Assembly (NCBI RefSeq): GCF_003704105.1
Contig: NZ_QUOQ01000002.1
Location: 496,001-560,000 of the forward strand
Reading direction: 5' to 3'
Length of the DNA: 64,000 bases
Origin: Brevundimonas lutea
Lineage (GTDB): Bacteria > Pseudomonadota > Alphaproteobacteria > Caulobacterales > Caulobacteraceae
Position numbers and translations under genes: made by a program. Positions 17,485 through 26,569 of the stretch are shown piece by piece. The notes under the pieces were generated by a model, which saw only the letters and a program-made list of their open reading frames with translations, had not been told where the DNA came from and did no database searches. Within the stretch, counting starts at the first letter, position 1. Each line of letters begins with the position of its first letter.

Positions 17485-18093
17485 ATGACCATGACCTATA
17501 CCGATCGTGCTTACGACAACCTGACCGCCCGCGACGAAGTTCGCGATGAGCCCTACACCCCCGTCTATGCACGCAGCCGCAAGACCCGCCGCGCCAAGGG
17601 CGGCGCCATGGGCGGCAAGGGCATGAAGATCGCCCTGATCGCCGCTCCGGCCGCCCTGGCCGTGGCCGCCGTCGGCGCCTTCGCCCTTATGTCAGGGGGT
17701 GAAGCCGAGGCTCCCGTCGCGGCGACCCCGGCCGTCGAGGCCACGCCCGTGGCCGCGCCGCCGGCTCCGGCCGCGCCGCTTGTCGAGGCCCAGCCGCTGG
17801 CTCCGGTCCAGCCCGCCGCCGCACCCGCCCCTGTGGCGCGCGCCTCGGCGCCGGTCGAGCGCGCCGTCCCCGTCCGTCGCGTTGAGGCCGCCGCTCCCGC
17901 TGTCGCTGCGGAGCCGGACGCCGCGCCGGTCGCCGAAGCCGAACTGACGGGTCCGCTGGCCTATGACGCTGTGGTCGCCGCCGATGGCGAAGGCGGCGAA
18001 GCCAGCGCGACGTCCTCGCTCAACGCCGCGCCCGCGGTTGAAAGCCAGACCGCGACGCCCGCGCCGCGCATCGTGGTCGAACCGCTGAGCTGA
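17485..18093 (+). CDS. Hypothetical membrane-anchored Ala/Pro-rich protein
   Basis: 202 residues: a basic N-terminal cytoplasmic part (KTRRAKGG), one membrane helix at about 48-69, then a long extracytoplasmic tail almost entirely Ala, Pro, Val and Glu without recognisable domain. Such tails often act as extended spacers across the periplasm. A strong ribosome site (GGAGGAGAG) and a rho-independent terminator directly after the gene mark it as an independent, well expressed unit. I do not recognise the family; similar short proteins occur in Caulobacteraceae. The promoter-like GGAAC motif upstream hints at stress control. Confidence 0.75.
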   Translation: MTMTYTDRAYDNLTARDEVRDEPYTPVYARSRKTRRAKGGAMGGKGMKIALIAAPAALAVAAVGAFALMSGGEAEAPVAATPAVEATPVAAPPAPAAPLVEAQPLAPVQPAAAPAPVARASAPVERAVPVRRVEAAAPAVAAEPDAAPVAEAELTGPLAYDAVVAADGEGGEASATSSLNAAPAVESQTATPAPRIVVEPLS

Positions 18094-18113
18094 TCGGCGA
18101 TGGAGGTCGAGAC

Positions 18114-18142
18114 GAGGGCCCCGGTTCGCCGGGGCCCTCTTT
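18114..18142 (+). terminator. Rho-independent terminator
   Basis: Perfect 11-bp stem GAGGGCCCCGG / CCGGGGCCCTC with a TTCG tetraloop followed by TTT, 20 bases after the stop of the Ala/Pro-rich membrane protein. It may also serve the convergent sorbosone dehydrogenase-like gene. Confidence 0.85.
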
Positions 18143-18154
18143 CGTGGGCCGGGC

Positions 18155-19477
18155 TCAGGCGGCCGGGACCACCCGCCAGACCGTGTCGCCCACGTCGTCG
18201 GCGACCAGCAGCGCGCCGCGACCGTCGACGATAACTCCCACTGGGCGGCCCATGGCCTCCCCTTCGGGGTTGCGGAAGCCGGTCAGGATGTCCTCGGGCA
18301 GGCCTTGGGGCGCACCGTCCGCGAAGTGCACGAAGATCACGCGATAGCCGGCGGGAGGATTGCGGTTCCACGACCCGTGCTGGCCGATGAAGGCGCCGCC
18401 GCGATATCGCGGCGGGAAGGCCTCGCCGTCGTAGAAGGTCAAGCCCAGGGAGGCGGTGTGGGCGCCCAGGGCATAGTCGGGCTTGATCGCCATCGCGACC
18501 CTGTCGGGCCGAGCCGGCTGGACGCGCTCGTCCACGACCCCACCGTAATAGCTCCACGGCCAGCCGTAGAAACCGCCCGGTCTGACCGAGGTCATGTAGT
18601 CGGGTACGAGGTCATTCCCCAGCTCGTCACGCTCGTTGACCGCCACCCACAGCTGGCCGGTGGCCGGGTTCCAGTCCAGACCGACCGGATTGCGCAGGCC
18701 AGAGGCGAAGACGCGACTGGCCCCCGTGGCCGGGTCGATCTCAAGGATGGCGGCGCGGTTCGTTTCCTCGTCCAGTCCGTTCTCGCCGATGTTGGAGTTG
18801 GATCCGACCCCGACATAGAGGCGCGAGCCATCCGGCGCGGCGACCAGGCTCTTGGTCCAGTGGTGATTGCGGCCGGCCGGCAGGTCCGCCACCTTGACGC
18901 CCGGGGCGGTGATCGTCGTCTGGCCCTCGACATAGGCAAAGCGCATCAGGGCGTCAGCGTTGGCGACATAGAGCTGGTCACCGATCAGGGCCATGCCGAA
19001 GGGTGAGGTCAGGCCCGACAGCAGCACCGACCGGGTCTCGGCCAAGCCGTCGCCGTCCGCGTCGCGCAGCCGGGTGATGCGGTCCGCCGAGGGGGTCTGG
19101 GAGCCCGCCTGTCGCATCACCAGGCCCTGAATCCAGCCACGCAAGCCCCCCTGCTTGTCCTCAGGCTTGGGCGGGGCGTCGGATTCGGCGACCAGCACGT
19201 CGCCATTGGGCAAAACGTACAGCCAGCGCGGATGCGCCAGTCCCTGGGCGAAGGCGTTCACAGCGAAGCCGGGAGCCGCCGTGGGCGTCTGGCCCGAGGC
19301 CCAGCCGACGGCCGGGGCGATCTTGACCGTCGGCAACAGGCGGCTCGAGGGCGCGGGAAGGGTGGGGTTCGGGCCGTAGCCGGCGCTTTCAGGCAAGGCC
19401 CTTCCGCCGCCGCACGCCGCCAGCGTCAGGGCCGCGACGGCGCCCGCGACGCCCGGCCACCGGCGCGGGGCGCGCAT
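18155..19477 (-). CDS. Sorbosone dehydrogenase / PQQ-dependent sugar dehydrogenase-like lipoprotein
   Basis: 440-residue predicted lipoprotein (lipobox LTLAAC, Cys22) with a six-bladed beta-propeller of the glucose/sorbosone dehydrogenase type. Typical segments are [68 protein letters not shown] and [19 protein letters not shown], the last lining the PQQ pocket in relatives. Members oxidise aldoses or sorbosone in the periplasm, although many uncharacterised ones have no known substrate. It starts one base after the lipocalin stop, so the two lipoproteins form an operon. Confidence 0.88.
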   Translation of the reverse strand: MRAPRRWPGVAGAVAALTLAACGGGRALPESAGYGPNPTLPAPSSRLLPTVKIAPAVGWASGQTPTAAPGFAVNAFAQGLAHPRWLYVLPNGDVLVAESDAPPKPEDKQGGLRGWIQGLVMRQAGSQTPSADRITRLRDADGDGLAETRSVLLSGLTSPFGMALIGDQLYVANADALMRFAYVEGQTTITAPGVKVADLPAGRNHHWTKSLVAAPDGSRLYVGVGSNSNIGENGLDEETNRAAILEIDPATGASRVFASGLRNPVGLDWNPATGQLWVAVNERDELGNDLVPDYMTSVRPGGFYGWPWSYYGGVVDERVQPARPDRVAMAIKPDYALGAHTASLGLTFYDGEAFPPRYRGGAFIGQHGSWNRNPPAGYRVIFVHFADGAPQGLPEDILTGFRNPEGEAMGRPVGVIVDGRGALLVADDVGDTVWRVVPAA

Positions 19478-19478
19478 C

Positions 19479-20018
19479 TCAGCGTTCCGACAGCTGGGGG
19501 AACTCCAGCGTCGAGGTGTCGTAACCCAGCTCGGCGGCGCGGGCGGTCAGCCGCTGGATCATCGCCGCGTCGGGAACCTCGCGGGTGAAGATGAACAGCT
19601 TGTCGAAGCGGGGGCTGGCCGAGATGTACCAGCTGTAGTCGTCGGCCCGATCCAGCACCCAGTATTCCCAGGTCTGAAAGAACGGATAGCGCACCCGCAT
19701 CTTGGCGTTGGTCCCGGGATCGAGGATCTCGCCGTCGCCCGAGATGGCCCGCTCTCGACCCGTCGGAGAGCCGACCTGGCAGGTGTCGCGGACGGCGACC
19801 TCGGTCGGGCTCTCCAGCGCGAAGTTGCTGGCTCCGGCGACGCAGCCATCGGTGTACCAGGCCGGCGGCCGGGCGATTTCCAGCCAGCGGCCGGCATAGA
19901 AGCGCTCGGCGTCGACAGGCTTCAGCGGCTGGGGCGCGCGCACCTGATCCGGCGGCACGGTCGAGGCGCAGGCGGCGGTCAGGGCCAGGGCGGCGAGGGC
20001 GGGCAACAGGGGGCGCAT
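19479..20018 (-). CDS. Lipocalin-family lipoprotein (Blc-like)
   Basis: 179-residue lipoprotein (lipobox LTAAC, Cys17) with the lipocalin fold. The first conserved motif GxW appears as [12 protein letters not shown] (Gly43, Trp45), and the later segments [26 protein letters not shown] and FIFTRE match bacterial Blc. Blc proteins bind lysophospholipids or fatty acids at the outer membrane and are often stationary-phase or stress induced. Here a GGAAC-N16-GGTT motif sits 26 bases upstream of the ATG, consistent with stress control. The sorbosone dehydrogenase-like gene follows directly. Confidence 0.9.
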   Translation of the reverse strand: MRPLLPALAALALTAACASTVPPDQVRAPQPLKPVDAERFYAGRWLEIARPPAWYTDGCVAGASNFALESPTEVAVRDTCQVGSPTGRERAISGDGEILDPGTNAKMRVRYPFFQTWEYWVLDRADDYSWYISASPRFDKLFIFTREVPDAAMIQRLTARAAELGYDTSTLEFPQLSER

Positions 20019-20043
20019 GGGCGATCTCCGGGAACGGTGATCG

Positions 20044-20068
20044 AACCCGTCGCCGAAACGCCGGTTCC
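20044..20068 (-). promoter_or_regulatory. Candidate ECF/general-stress sigma promoter upstream of lipocalin
   Basis: On the minus strand GGAAC (20068-20064), 16 bases, then GGTT (20047-20044), 26 bases before the lipocalin ATG at 20018. It has the same spacing and -10 variant as the motif at 17430. Blc is stress induced in other bacteria, which supports the reading. Confidence 0.45.
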
Positions 20069-20069
20069 G

Positions 20070-20909
20070 TCAGCCGGGCTTGAGATCCCTGGGCGGACGG
20101 ATGCGCCGCCAGCGGGCCTCAACGAAGGCGAAGGCGCCGAAGGCCATCAGGCCCACCCCCGTGATCGCCAGGATCCACGAGCCGAAGGGTTGGGCCTCCA
20201 GCGCCTCCAGCGAGGCCGAGAAGTCGCGCGCCTCGGACGCCTGGGCGCGGATGCCGGCCAGGATGACGAACAGGGCCAGAGGCAGATAGGCGGCCCCGCG
20301 CGCGATATAGCCGGCGCGGGCGATGGGCGTGACCTTGCGGCAGGTGTCGGCGTCGCAGGCCAGCGAGCCGGCGAAGTCGCCTTTCGCGCCCTTGATGATA
20401 TTGCCGACGCCCATGGCCAAAATGCCCAGGCCGACGCCGAGCAGCAGCCACTCGCCGAACGGCAGACCCAGCACCGTGGCGGCCTGCTGGTCGGCGTCGG
20501 CGCCCTCGATCTCGCCCGGCTCGCTCTCGTCGACCAGCTCGAACACCGTGGCGGCCAGCACGCCGTAGAAGACGCCGCTCATCGCCTGGCCGGCGCGCAG
20601 GCCCCAGGCCTTGAGCGAGGTTCCCTCGTGGTCGGCGTCGAACACCGACTGAAGCACCCGCCAGCCGACGAAGGCCCACAGGCCGCCGCCCAGAATCAGC
20701 AGCCAAACGCGGGCGAAGGGCTGATCGGCCAGCCATTGAAAGACCTCGGTCGAGGAGCCGGCGTCGGGGATCTGGTCCATCGCCGCGAACAGGGTCAGGG
20801 CCCCGATCGACAGATAGACGAAGCCGCGCGCGCCATAGCCGAACCGCGCCGCCAGCTCGGTGAAGGCGGACCAGGACCAGCCGCGTCGTTCGGACCACGG
20901 CCAGCGCAT
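20070..20909 (-). CDS. DUF1206 domain-containing membrane protein
   Basis: 279 residues built of three repeats of a membrane helix pair, typical of DUF1206: each repeat opens with a small-residue motif (ARFGYGARGFVYLSIGALTL, then LRAGQAMSGVFYGVLA, then ARAGYIARGAAYLPLA). The function is unknown in the family. The start ATG shares one base with the stop of the upstream symporter gene (TGATG), indicating coupled translation. An acidic loop (DESEPGEIEGADAD) lies between helices. Confidence 0.88.
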   Translation of the reverse strand: MRWPWSERRGWSWSAFTELAARFGYGARGFVYLSIGALTLFAAMDQIPDAGSSTEVFQWLADQPFARVWLLILGGGLWAFVGWRVLQSVFDADHEGTSLKAWGLRAGQAMSGVFYGVLAATVFELVDESEPGEIEGADADQQAATVLGLPFGEWLLLGVGLGILAMGVGNIIKGAKGDFAGSLACDADTCRKVTPIARAGYIARGAAYLPLALFVILAGIRAQASEARDFSASLEALEAQPFGSWILAITGVGLMAFGAFAFVEARWRRIRPPRDLKPG

Positions 20910-22198
20910 CAGACGGCTGCGATTTCGGCGGATACGGGCTCATCGGCCTCGCCGCGCGCCAGGGCCGAGGTCACGGCCATGTCGGCGGTGACATTGCCGA
21001 CCGTGCGGAAGATGTCGGGAATGACCTCGACCGCCAGCAGCAGGGGCAGCAGCTCCATCGGCACGCCCAGCGCCAGGCAGATCGGCGCCAGGCTGGCGAA
21101 GAAGGAGGCCTGGCCGGGCAGGCCGACCGTGGCGATGGACACGGCGATGGACACCAGGCCGGCGGCGACCAGCGCGCCGAAGCCGGGCTGGATGCCGCTG
21201 ACATGGGCGATGAACAGCGCCACGGTCAGGTTGGCCGCCGGGCTGGTGATGCGAAAGATGGCCACCGCCATGGGCAGGACCACCCCGGCGGTGCGCTCGG
21301 AGATGCCCAGGTCGTCGCGGGCCCGCTCCAGCATCACCGGCAGGCAGGCCAGGGACGACTGGGTGGAGAAGGCCACGGCCTGCACCGGCGCGCAGGCGCG
21401 GGCGAAGCGAGCCAGGCCGGCGCGGCCGACGCCGACCGCCAGCGGATAGCTGATGACCAGGGTGGCCAGGCAGGCGCCCACGGCCAGGACGATGTAGTGG
21501 AGCAGCGGTCCCGCCGAGGCGATCCCGCCCCTCAGCGCCAGCACGAAGGCCAGGGCGAAGACACCGATCGGCGCGGCCAGCAGCACCCAGCGCACGATGG
21601 TGATCATCGCCGCCGTCAGGGCCTCGAACAGACCGACCAGGCTGCGCTTCTGCTCAGCAGGCAGGCGGGTCACCGCAAAGCCGAAGAAGACCCCGAACAC
21701 CACCAGCGGCAGCATGGCGTCCTCGGCCGCCGCGCGGATCGGATTGCCGGGCGCCAGGGAGGACAGCCAGGCCGCGAAGCCGCCCTCGGGCGCGGTCGGC
21801 GCCTCGCCCGCGCCGCCGGCGCCGGCCATCAGGGCGGCGACCCCGGCCTCATTGACCGGCCAGACGGCCAGGATGGCTGGAATGGCGACCAGGGTCAGGG
21901 CCGCGACCAGGGCGACCAGGCCGATGAACAGCGCCACCGCCCGCGCCGCCAGCCGGCCGGTGGCGGCGGCGTCCGAGGCCGCGGCGATGCCGGTGACCAG
22001 AGCCGAGAACACCAGGGGCGCCACGGTCATCTGCAGGGCGCTGAGCCACAGGCCGCCCACGGCCCGCACCGCCTCCACCACCGCGTCGGGCACGGTCGTG
22101 GTCGAGGCCAGCAGCCCCCCCAGGCCGAGGCCCAGGGCCAGGGCGACCAGCACCCGAAGACTGAGAGAGCGCGCGGCGGCGGAGAAGCTGATCGTCAT
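20909..22198 (-). CDS. Dicarboxylate/amino acid:cation symporter (SDF/DAACS family)
   Basis: 429-residue secondary transporter of the glutamate/C4-dicarboxylate symporter family, moving acidic amino acids or dicarboxylates with H+ or Na+. Visible are eight or so hydrophobic segments, the serine-rich re-entrant region as STQSSLACLPVM (HP1), the NLTVALFIAH helix and the second hairpin region. The usual NMDGT of TM7 is replaced by SPAANLTV, so substrate or ion coupling may differ from GltP. It is followed by DUF1206 in the same operon. Confidence 0.9.
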   Translation of the reverse strand: MTISFSAAARSLSLRVLVALALGLGLGGLLASTTTVPDAVVEAVRAVGGLWLSALQMTVAPLVFSALVTGIAAASDAAATGRLAARAVALFIGLVALVAALTLVAIPAILAVWPVNEAGVAALMAGAGGAGEAPTAPEGGFAAWLSSLAPGNPIRAAAEDAMLPLVVFGVFFGFAVTRLPAEQKRSLVGLFEALTAAMITIVRWVLLAAPIGVFALAFVLALRGGIASAGPLLHYIVLAVGACLATLVISYPLAVGVGRAGLARFARACAPVQAVAFSTQSSLACLPVMLERARDDLGISERTAGVVLPMAVAIFRITSPAANLTVALFIAHVSGIQPGFGALVAAGLVSIAVSIATVGLPGQASFFASLAPICLALGVPMELLPLLLAVEVIPDIFRTVGNVTADMAVTSALARGEADEPVSAEIAAV

Positions 22199-22258
22199 CG
22201 CGGGGATTTGGGCCGGGTTGGCGGGGGATCACAAGGGCAAAAGCCGCGCTTGCTCCGA

Positions 22259-23761
22259 TCAGCCGAACCGCCACGCCTCCCGCGCCGCCGCCATGGGGGC
22301 GCCGGCCTTGGCGCGGGTCTCGAGATATTCGGCCAGGGGATCGCTGTCGACGACCACGCCGGCGCCGGCCTGGATGTGCGCCTGACCGGGCGTGAACAGG
22401 GCGGTCCTCAGCACGATGCAGATATCCGCCTCGCCCGAGGCGGAGATGTAGCCGACCCCGCCGCCGTAACCGACGCCGCGCTTGACGGTCTCCAGTTCGT
22501 CGATGATCTCCATGGCCCTGACCTTGGGCGCGCCCGACAGGGTGCCGGCGGGCAGGGCCGCCAGCAGGGCATCAACCGCGTCGAGTTTCGGATCGGCCTG
22601 GCCGGTGACGTTCGAGACGATGTGCATCACCTGGCTGTAGCGCTCGACGGCAAAGCTTTCGGTGACCTCGACCGTCCCGGGCGCCGAGACCCGGCCGACG
22701 TCGTTGCGGCCCAGATCGAGCAACATCAGGTGTTCGGCCCGCTCCTTGGGATCGGCCAGCAGTTCCGCCTCCAGTTCGGCGTCCTCGGCGGCGTCGGCCC
22801 CCCGTCGGCGGGTGCCGGCCAGGGGGCGAATGGTGACCCGCCCGTCCTTGAGCCTGACCAGAATTTCGGGGCTGGACCCGGCCAGCTGAAAGTCGCCGAG
22901 GTCGAGGAAGAACAGATAGGGCGAGGGGTTTTGGCGGCGCAGCGCCCGATAGAAGGCGAAGGGATCGCCGTCGTGATTGGCCGAGAAGCGGTGGCTGAGC
23001 ACCACTTGGAAGATGTCGCCGGCGGCGATGTAGTCCTTGGCCCGGGCCACCAGGGTGGCGAACCCGGTCTCGTCGACGGGGGAGATGAAGTCGGCTCCGG
23101 CGCTCGCCACTTGCGGTTCGGGCCGGACCAGCGGCTGGCGCAGGATGCTCTCGAAGGCGTCCAGTCGACCCTGCGCCTCGGCCCAGGCCTCGGCGGCGGG
23201 GCGACCGTCCGGCCGGGCCGGGGTGACGACCACGATCTCGTGCCGCACCGAATCGAACACGGCCACGATCGAGGGCCGGGTCAGGACCGCGTCGGGCAGG
23301 TCCAGCGGGTCGGGATTGGCGGGGCCCAGAGGCTCCAGCAGCCGGACCATGTCATAGCCGAACACACCGAACAGACCGGCGGCCATCGGCGGCAGGTCGT
23401 CCGGCAGCTGCATCCGGCTTTCGGCGATCAGTGCGCGCAGAGAGGCGAGCGTTGGTGCATCCTGGGCGTCGAACCGACCGTCGGCCACAGCCTCGGAGCC
23501 CCGCGCGATCTCGGCCCGATCGCCTCGCGCGCGCCACACAAGATCGGGCTCCAGGGTCAGGATCGAATAGCGGCCGTTGCGCTCGCCGCCCTCGACCGAC
23601 TCCAGCAGGAAGGCGTGGGGCGCGGTCCCGCCCCTGGCCTGTCGCACCTTCAGATAGGCCGAGACCGGCGTCTCGATGTCATCGACCAGACGCCGGCTGA
23701 CCGCCTGGGCGTGACCCGCGTCCCAGGCGTCGGCGAAGGCCGAAAAGGCCCCGTCGGTCAC
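22259..23761 (-). CDS. trpE: Anthranilate synthase component I TrpE
   Basis: 500-residue chorismate-using enzyme, the first step of tryptophan synthesis: chorismate plus ammonia gives anthranilate. The N-terminal regulatory domain contains LLESVEGGERNGRYSILTLEP, the tryptophan feedback-binding segment. The catalytic domain has GDIFQVVLSHRF, SPEILVR, PLAGTRRRG, DLGRNDVGRV, LPAGTLSGAPKVRAME and GYISASGEAD, all canonical. The GTG at 23761 overlaps the stop of the foldase gene (GTGA); the longer frame upstream is antisense noise. No trpG is in the window; it would lie elsewhere. Confidence 0.94.
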   Translation of the reverse strand: MTDGAFSAFADAWDAGHAQAVSRRLVDDIETPVSAYLKVRQARGGTAPHAFLLESVEGGERNGRYSILTLEPDLVWRARGDRAEIARGSEAVADGRFDAQDAPTLASLRALIAESRMQLPDDLPPMAAGLFGVFGYDMVRLLEPLGPANPDPLDLPDAVLTRPSIVAVFDSVRHEIVVVTPARPDGRPAAEAWAEAQGRLDAFESILRQPLVRPEPQVASAGADFISPVDETGFATLVARAKDYIAAGDIFQVVLSHRFSANHDGDPFAFYRALRRQNPSPYLFFLDLGDFQLAGSSPEILVRLKDGRVTIRPLAGTRRRGADAAEDAELEAELLADPKERAEHLMLLDLGRNDVGRVSAPGTVEVTESFAVERYSQVMHIVSNVTGQADPKLDAVDALLAALPAGTLSGAPKVRAMEIIDELETVKRGVGYGGGVGYISASGEADICIVLRTALFTPGQAHIQAGAGVVVDSDPLAEYLETRAKAGAPMAAAREAWRFG

Positions 23762-25656
23762 TTCGTCGCCGGCGCCGTCTCGGCCGGCAGGCCCAGGGCC
23801 GCGCGGGCGCGCTCGGGCCAGGCCCGCGCCTTGACCAGACCGGCGGCCCCGTTGAGCGCGGCCGGGCCCATGTCCTGGGCCAGCTGTTGGGTCAACTGCG
23901 GCAGCACCCGGGCGGCGGCCTGGCCCGTCTCGGCGGCGGCCGGGGCGTTGACCGCGTCGACGCGACCGATGACGAAGCCTTGCTCCGCGGGGGCGGAAAA
24001 GACCTGGCCGCGACCCTGACCGAACACGGCGCGGATCACGCCCTGGCCGTCGGCCTCGACCGCCGCCTGATCCTGGCGAATACCGGTGCGCACGACGACC
24101 GGGGCGTTGACTGAGGCGGCCACCGCCTCGATCGACTCGTCGCCGCGCGCCCGAGCGGCCAGGCGATCGGCCGTGGCGGACAGGCGACGCTGATTTTCGC
24201 GGGCGATCCACTGAGCGGTCAGAGGCTCGCGCACATCCGCGAGCGACGGCAGGGCGGCCGGTTCGATGCCGACAAGGCGGACCACGAAATACTGGCCCTG
24301 ACCGGCGTCGATGACGTCGCTGGCGCCGCCTTCCGGCAGGGAATAGGCCGTCGAGACCAGTTGCTCGGGCCCGTTCAGGGGCTGGCCGTCGGGCAGCTGA
24401 CCTTCGGCGGTGAAGGGCGGCAGGTTGACGACGCGTCCGCCGGCCTGCTGGACGGCGGCGTCCACCTCGGCGCCCGAATTGCGGGCCGCCTCATAGGCCT
24501 CGACCCGCTCATAGGTGCGGCCACGCGCGGCTTCTTCCTGCAGTTCGGCGATGATCTCGCCACGCACCGCGTCGAGGGTGGCGTCCTGACCGGGGGTGAT
24601 CGCCTGCAGACGGATAACGGTCCAGCCGGCATTGCCGCGCACGGGATCGCTGACCCCATTGGCTTGAAGGCCGAAAGCGGCCGCGGCCACGGCGGTGTCG
24701 CTGACGCTGGCCTGGGCGCGGTCCGCATAGGTGACCGGCTCGACATTGTTGGCCTCGGCGACCTGCGACACGGCCTGACCGGCGCGCAGGGCCTGGGCGA
24801 TGCGCCCGGCGGCCGCCTGGTCGGCGACGCTGAGGGTGGTGAAGCTGCGCGTTTCCGGTTGGCTCAGGGCGTCGCGACGGAACTCGTAGCGCTCCTGGAT
24901 CTCGGCCTCGGTCGGGGCGGGCGCGGCGGCGCCCGGGGCGTCGTTGAACAGGATCAGCGACACGGCGCGGAATTCCGGCCGGCGCAGTTGGTCGGCGTTT
25001 TCCTGGATAAAGGCGTTCAGCTGTTCGTCGGTGGGCTGGCCGGCGGTTCCGGCCATGGCCTGGGTGACGAAGAACCAGCGGGCGTCGCGGCTCTGCAGGG
25101 CGTGGTTGGCCAGAACGGCGCTATAGACGCGCGGCGCGCGCAGGGCGCCGGTGATCGCCGAGCCGAAATGCTGCAGGGCGAATTGGTCGCGCAGCCCGCG
25201 CTCGAAGTCCTGCGGCGTGAAGTTCTGCTGGGCCAGGGCGCTGGCGTAGGTTTCCTCGTCGAACTGGCCGGTGATCTGGTTGAAGAAGGCCGGCAACTCG
25301 CGGATGGCGTCGATCACCAGCCCCTCGCCGGCGCGCAGCCCAGCCTTCCAGGCCCAGGCCGCGAAGCCCTCCTCGCGCACCATCTGGTCCAACACCAAGG
25401 GCAGGGCGCCTTGAGCAACCATTTCCTCGGTGGTCAGCGCCTGGCCTGCGCGTTCCTGCTGCAGATCGCGGATGCGGTTCCAGTCGGTGACGAAGCGCTG
25501 GGCCGTGATCTCGCGGCTGCCCGCCTTGACCACCGGCCCAGCGCTCGGCCCGCCGAGAAAGTCCGTATTGCCGACGATCACGAAACTGATCGCGATAGCG
25601 CCCAGGATCAGCATGAAGAGCCAGGACTTGGTGTGTTTGCGAAGGCTGGAGATCAT
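23758..25656 (-). CDS. Periplasmic foldase, PpiD/SurA-N type peptidyl-prolyl isomerase
   Basis: 632-residue inner-membrane-anchored chaperone. A short cytoplasmic N-terminus (SSLRKHTKS) and one helix (about 11-30) are followed by a SurA_N-like chaperone domain with SREITAQRFVTDWNRIRD, then a parvulin-like rotamase region (VADQAAAGRIAQALRAG, with NGVSDPVRGNAGWTVIRL), and a long C-terminal chaperone part. It assists folding of exported proteins. The ATG at 25656 is preferred over 25689 because the extra residues are unlike PpiD. It is coupled to trpE downstream, an arrangement probably driven by a shared promoter rather than function. Confidence 0.88.
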   Translation of the reverse strand: MISSLRKHTKSWLFMLILGAIAISFVIVGNTDFLGGPSAGPVVKAGSREITAQRFVTDWNRIRDLQQERAGQALTTEEMVAQGALPLVLDQMVREEGFAAWAWKAGLRAGEGLVIDAIRELPAFFNQITGQFDEETYASALAQQNFTPQDFERGLRDQFALQHFGSAITGALRAPRVYSAVLANHALQSRDARWFFVTQAMAGTAGQPTDEQLNAFIQENADQLRRPEFRAVSLILFNDAPGAAAPAPTEAEIQERYEFRRDALSQPETRSFTTLSVADQAAAGRIAQALRAGQAVSQVAEANNVEPVTYADRAQASVSDTAVAAAAFGLQANGVSDPVRGNAGWTVIRLQAITPGQDATLDAVRGEIIAELQEEAARGRTYERVEAYEAARNSGAEVDAAVQQAGGRVVNLPPFTAEGQLPDGQPLNGPEQLVSTAYSLPEGGASDVIDAGQGQYFVVRLVGIEPAALPSLADVREPLTAQWIARENQRRLSATADRLAARARGDESIEAVAASVNAPVVVRTGIRQDQAAVEADGQGVIRAVFGQGRGQVFSAPAEQGFVIGRVDAVNAPAAAETGQAAARVLPQLTQQLAQDMGPAALNGAAGLVKARAWPERARAALGLPAETAPATK

Positions 25657-25809
25657 GATCGAGGCGGGTCCCGTGGGCGCGGCGCGCACGCGGCGCCGGC
25701 AGGGCCGTATAGGGGAGCAGGGGCGGGGGCGGCAAGCGCTCGCGCCAGTGTGATGCCGCGACCGAACGCCGTCCTTGGCGGGGTGAGCTTGGCCCTATAC
25801 GAGGGCGAT

Positions 25810-26562
25810 ATGAGCAGCGTGCGCAAGATGATCGTCGGGAACTGGAAGATGAACGGCGGCTCGGCCGCGCTGAACGAGGCGCGCGTGCTGGCCTCGGAGC
25901 TGGCCCAGACGCCCAGTCGCGCCCGGGTGGCCATCTGTCCGCCGGCCACCCTGGTCCACCGGCTGGCCACTACGCTGGAGGATTCTCCGGTCGAGGTTGG
26001 CGGCCAGGACTGCCGCGCGGAGGCGGCCGGCGCCTATACGGGCTGCGTATCGGCCGAGATGATGGCCGACGCGGGCGCCAGCCTGGTCATCGTCGGCCAT
26101 TCCGAACGCCGCGCCGGTTTCCGCGAGGACGACGCCCTGATCTGCCGCAAGGTCGAGGCCGCGGTGCGGGCCGGACTGGAGCCGATCGTCTGCGTCGGCG
26201 AGACTTTGGAAGAGCGCGAGGCCGGACAGGCGCTGGAGGTGGTCGGCCGTCAGGTGCGCCAGTCACTACCCAAATCGCTGTCCGGTCGGCCGTTCGCGGT
26301 GGCCTATGAGCCGGTCTGGGCGATCGGCACCGGCCACACCCCGACGCTTGAGCAGATCGCGGAAATTCATGGAGAAATCCGCACCATCCTGCGCGAGACA
26401 CACGGCGAGGCCGGGGGGCGCGCGCCCATCCTCTACGGCGGCTCGGTCAAGCCGGACAACGCCCGCGACATCCTGTCGACCGCCGAGGTCGGCGGCGCCC
26501 TGGTCGGCGGCGCCTCGCTGAAGGCCCAGGACTTCCTCGGCATCATCCGGGCGGTGGGCTAG
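25810..26562 (+). CDS. tpiA: Triosephosphate isomerase
   Basis: 250-residue glycolytic TIM-barrel enzyme interconverting dihydroxyacetone phosphate and glyceraldehyde-3-phosphate. Catalytic residues are visible: Lys13 in GNWKMN, the His in VIVGHSERR, and the Glu in [11 protein letters not shown]; the phosphate loop YGGSVKP and [10 protein letters not shown] are complete. The ATG at 25810 follows a GAGGG ribosome site; the open frame continuing upstream is the antisense of the foldase gene. It is divergent from the foldase, so the 153-base gap holds both promoters. Confidence 0.97.
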   Translation: MSSVRKMIVGNWKMNGGSAALNEARVLASELAQTPSRARVAICPPATLVHRLATTLEDSPVEVGGQDCRAEAAGAYTGCVSAEMMADAGASLVIVGHSERRAGFREDDALICRKVEAAVRAGLEPIVCVGETLEEREAGQALEVVGRQVRQSLPKSLSGRPFAVAYEPVWAIGTGHTPTLEQIAEIHGEIRTILRETHGEAGGRAPILYGGSVKPDNARDILSTAEVGGALVGGASLKAQDFLGIIRAVG

Positions 26563-26569
26563 GGCTGCC

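Noticed and set aside
21203-24019. 938-residue open frame antisense to the symporter, trpE and foldase genes
   Set aside because: It spans three well-supported genes on the other strand, has Gly/Arg/Gln-rich low-complexity composition and no domain.
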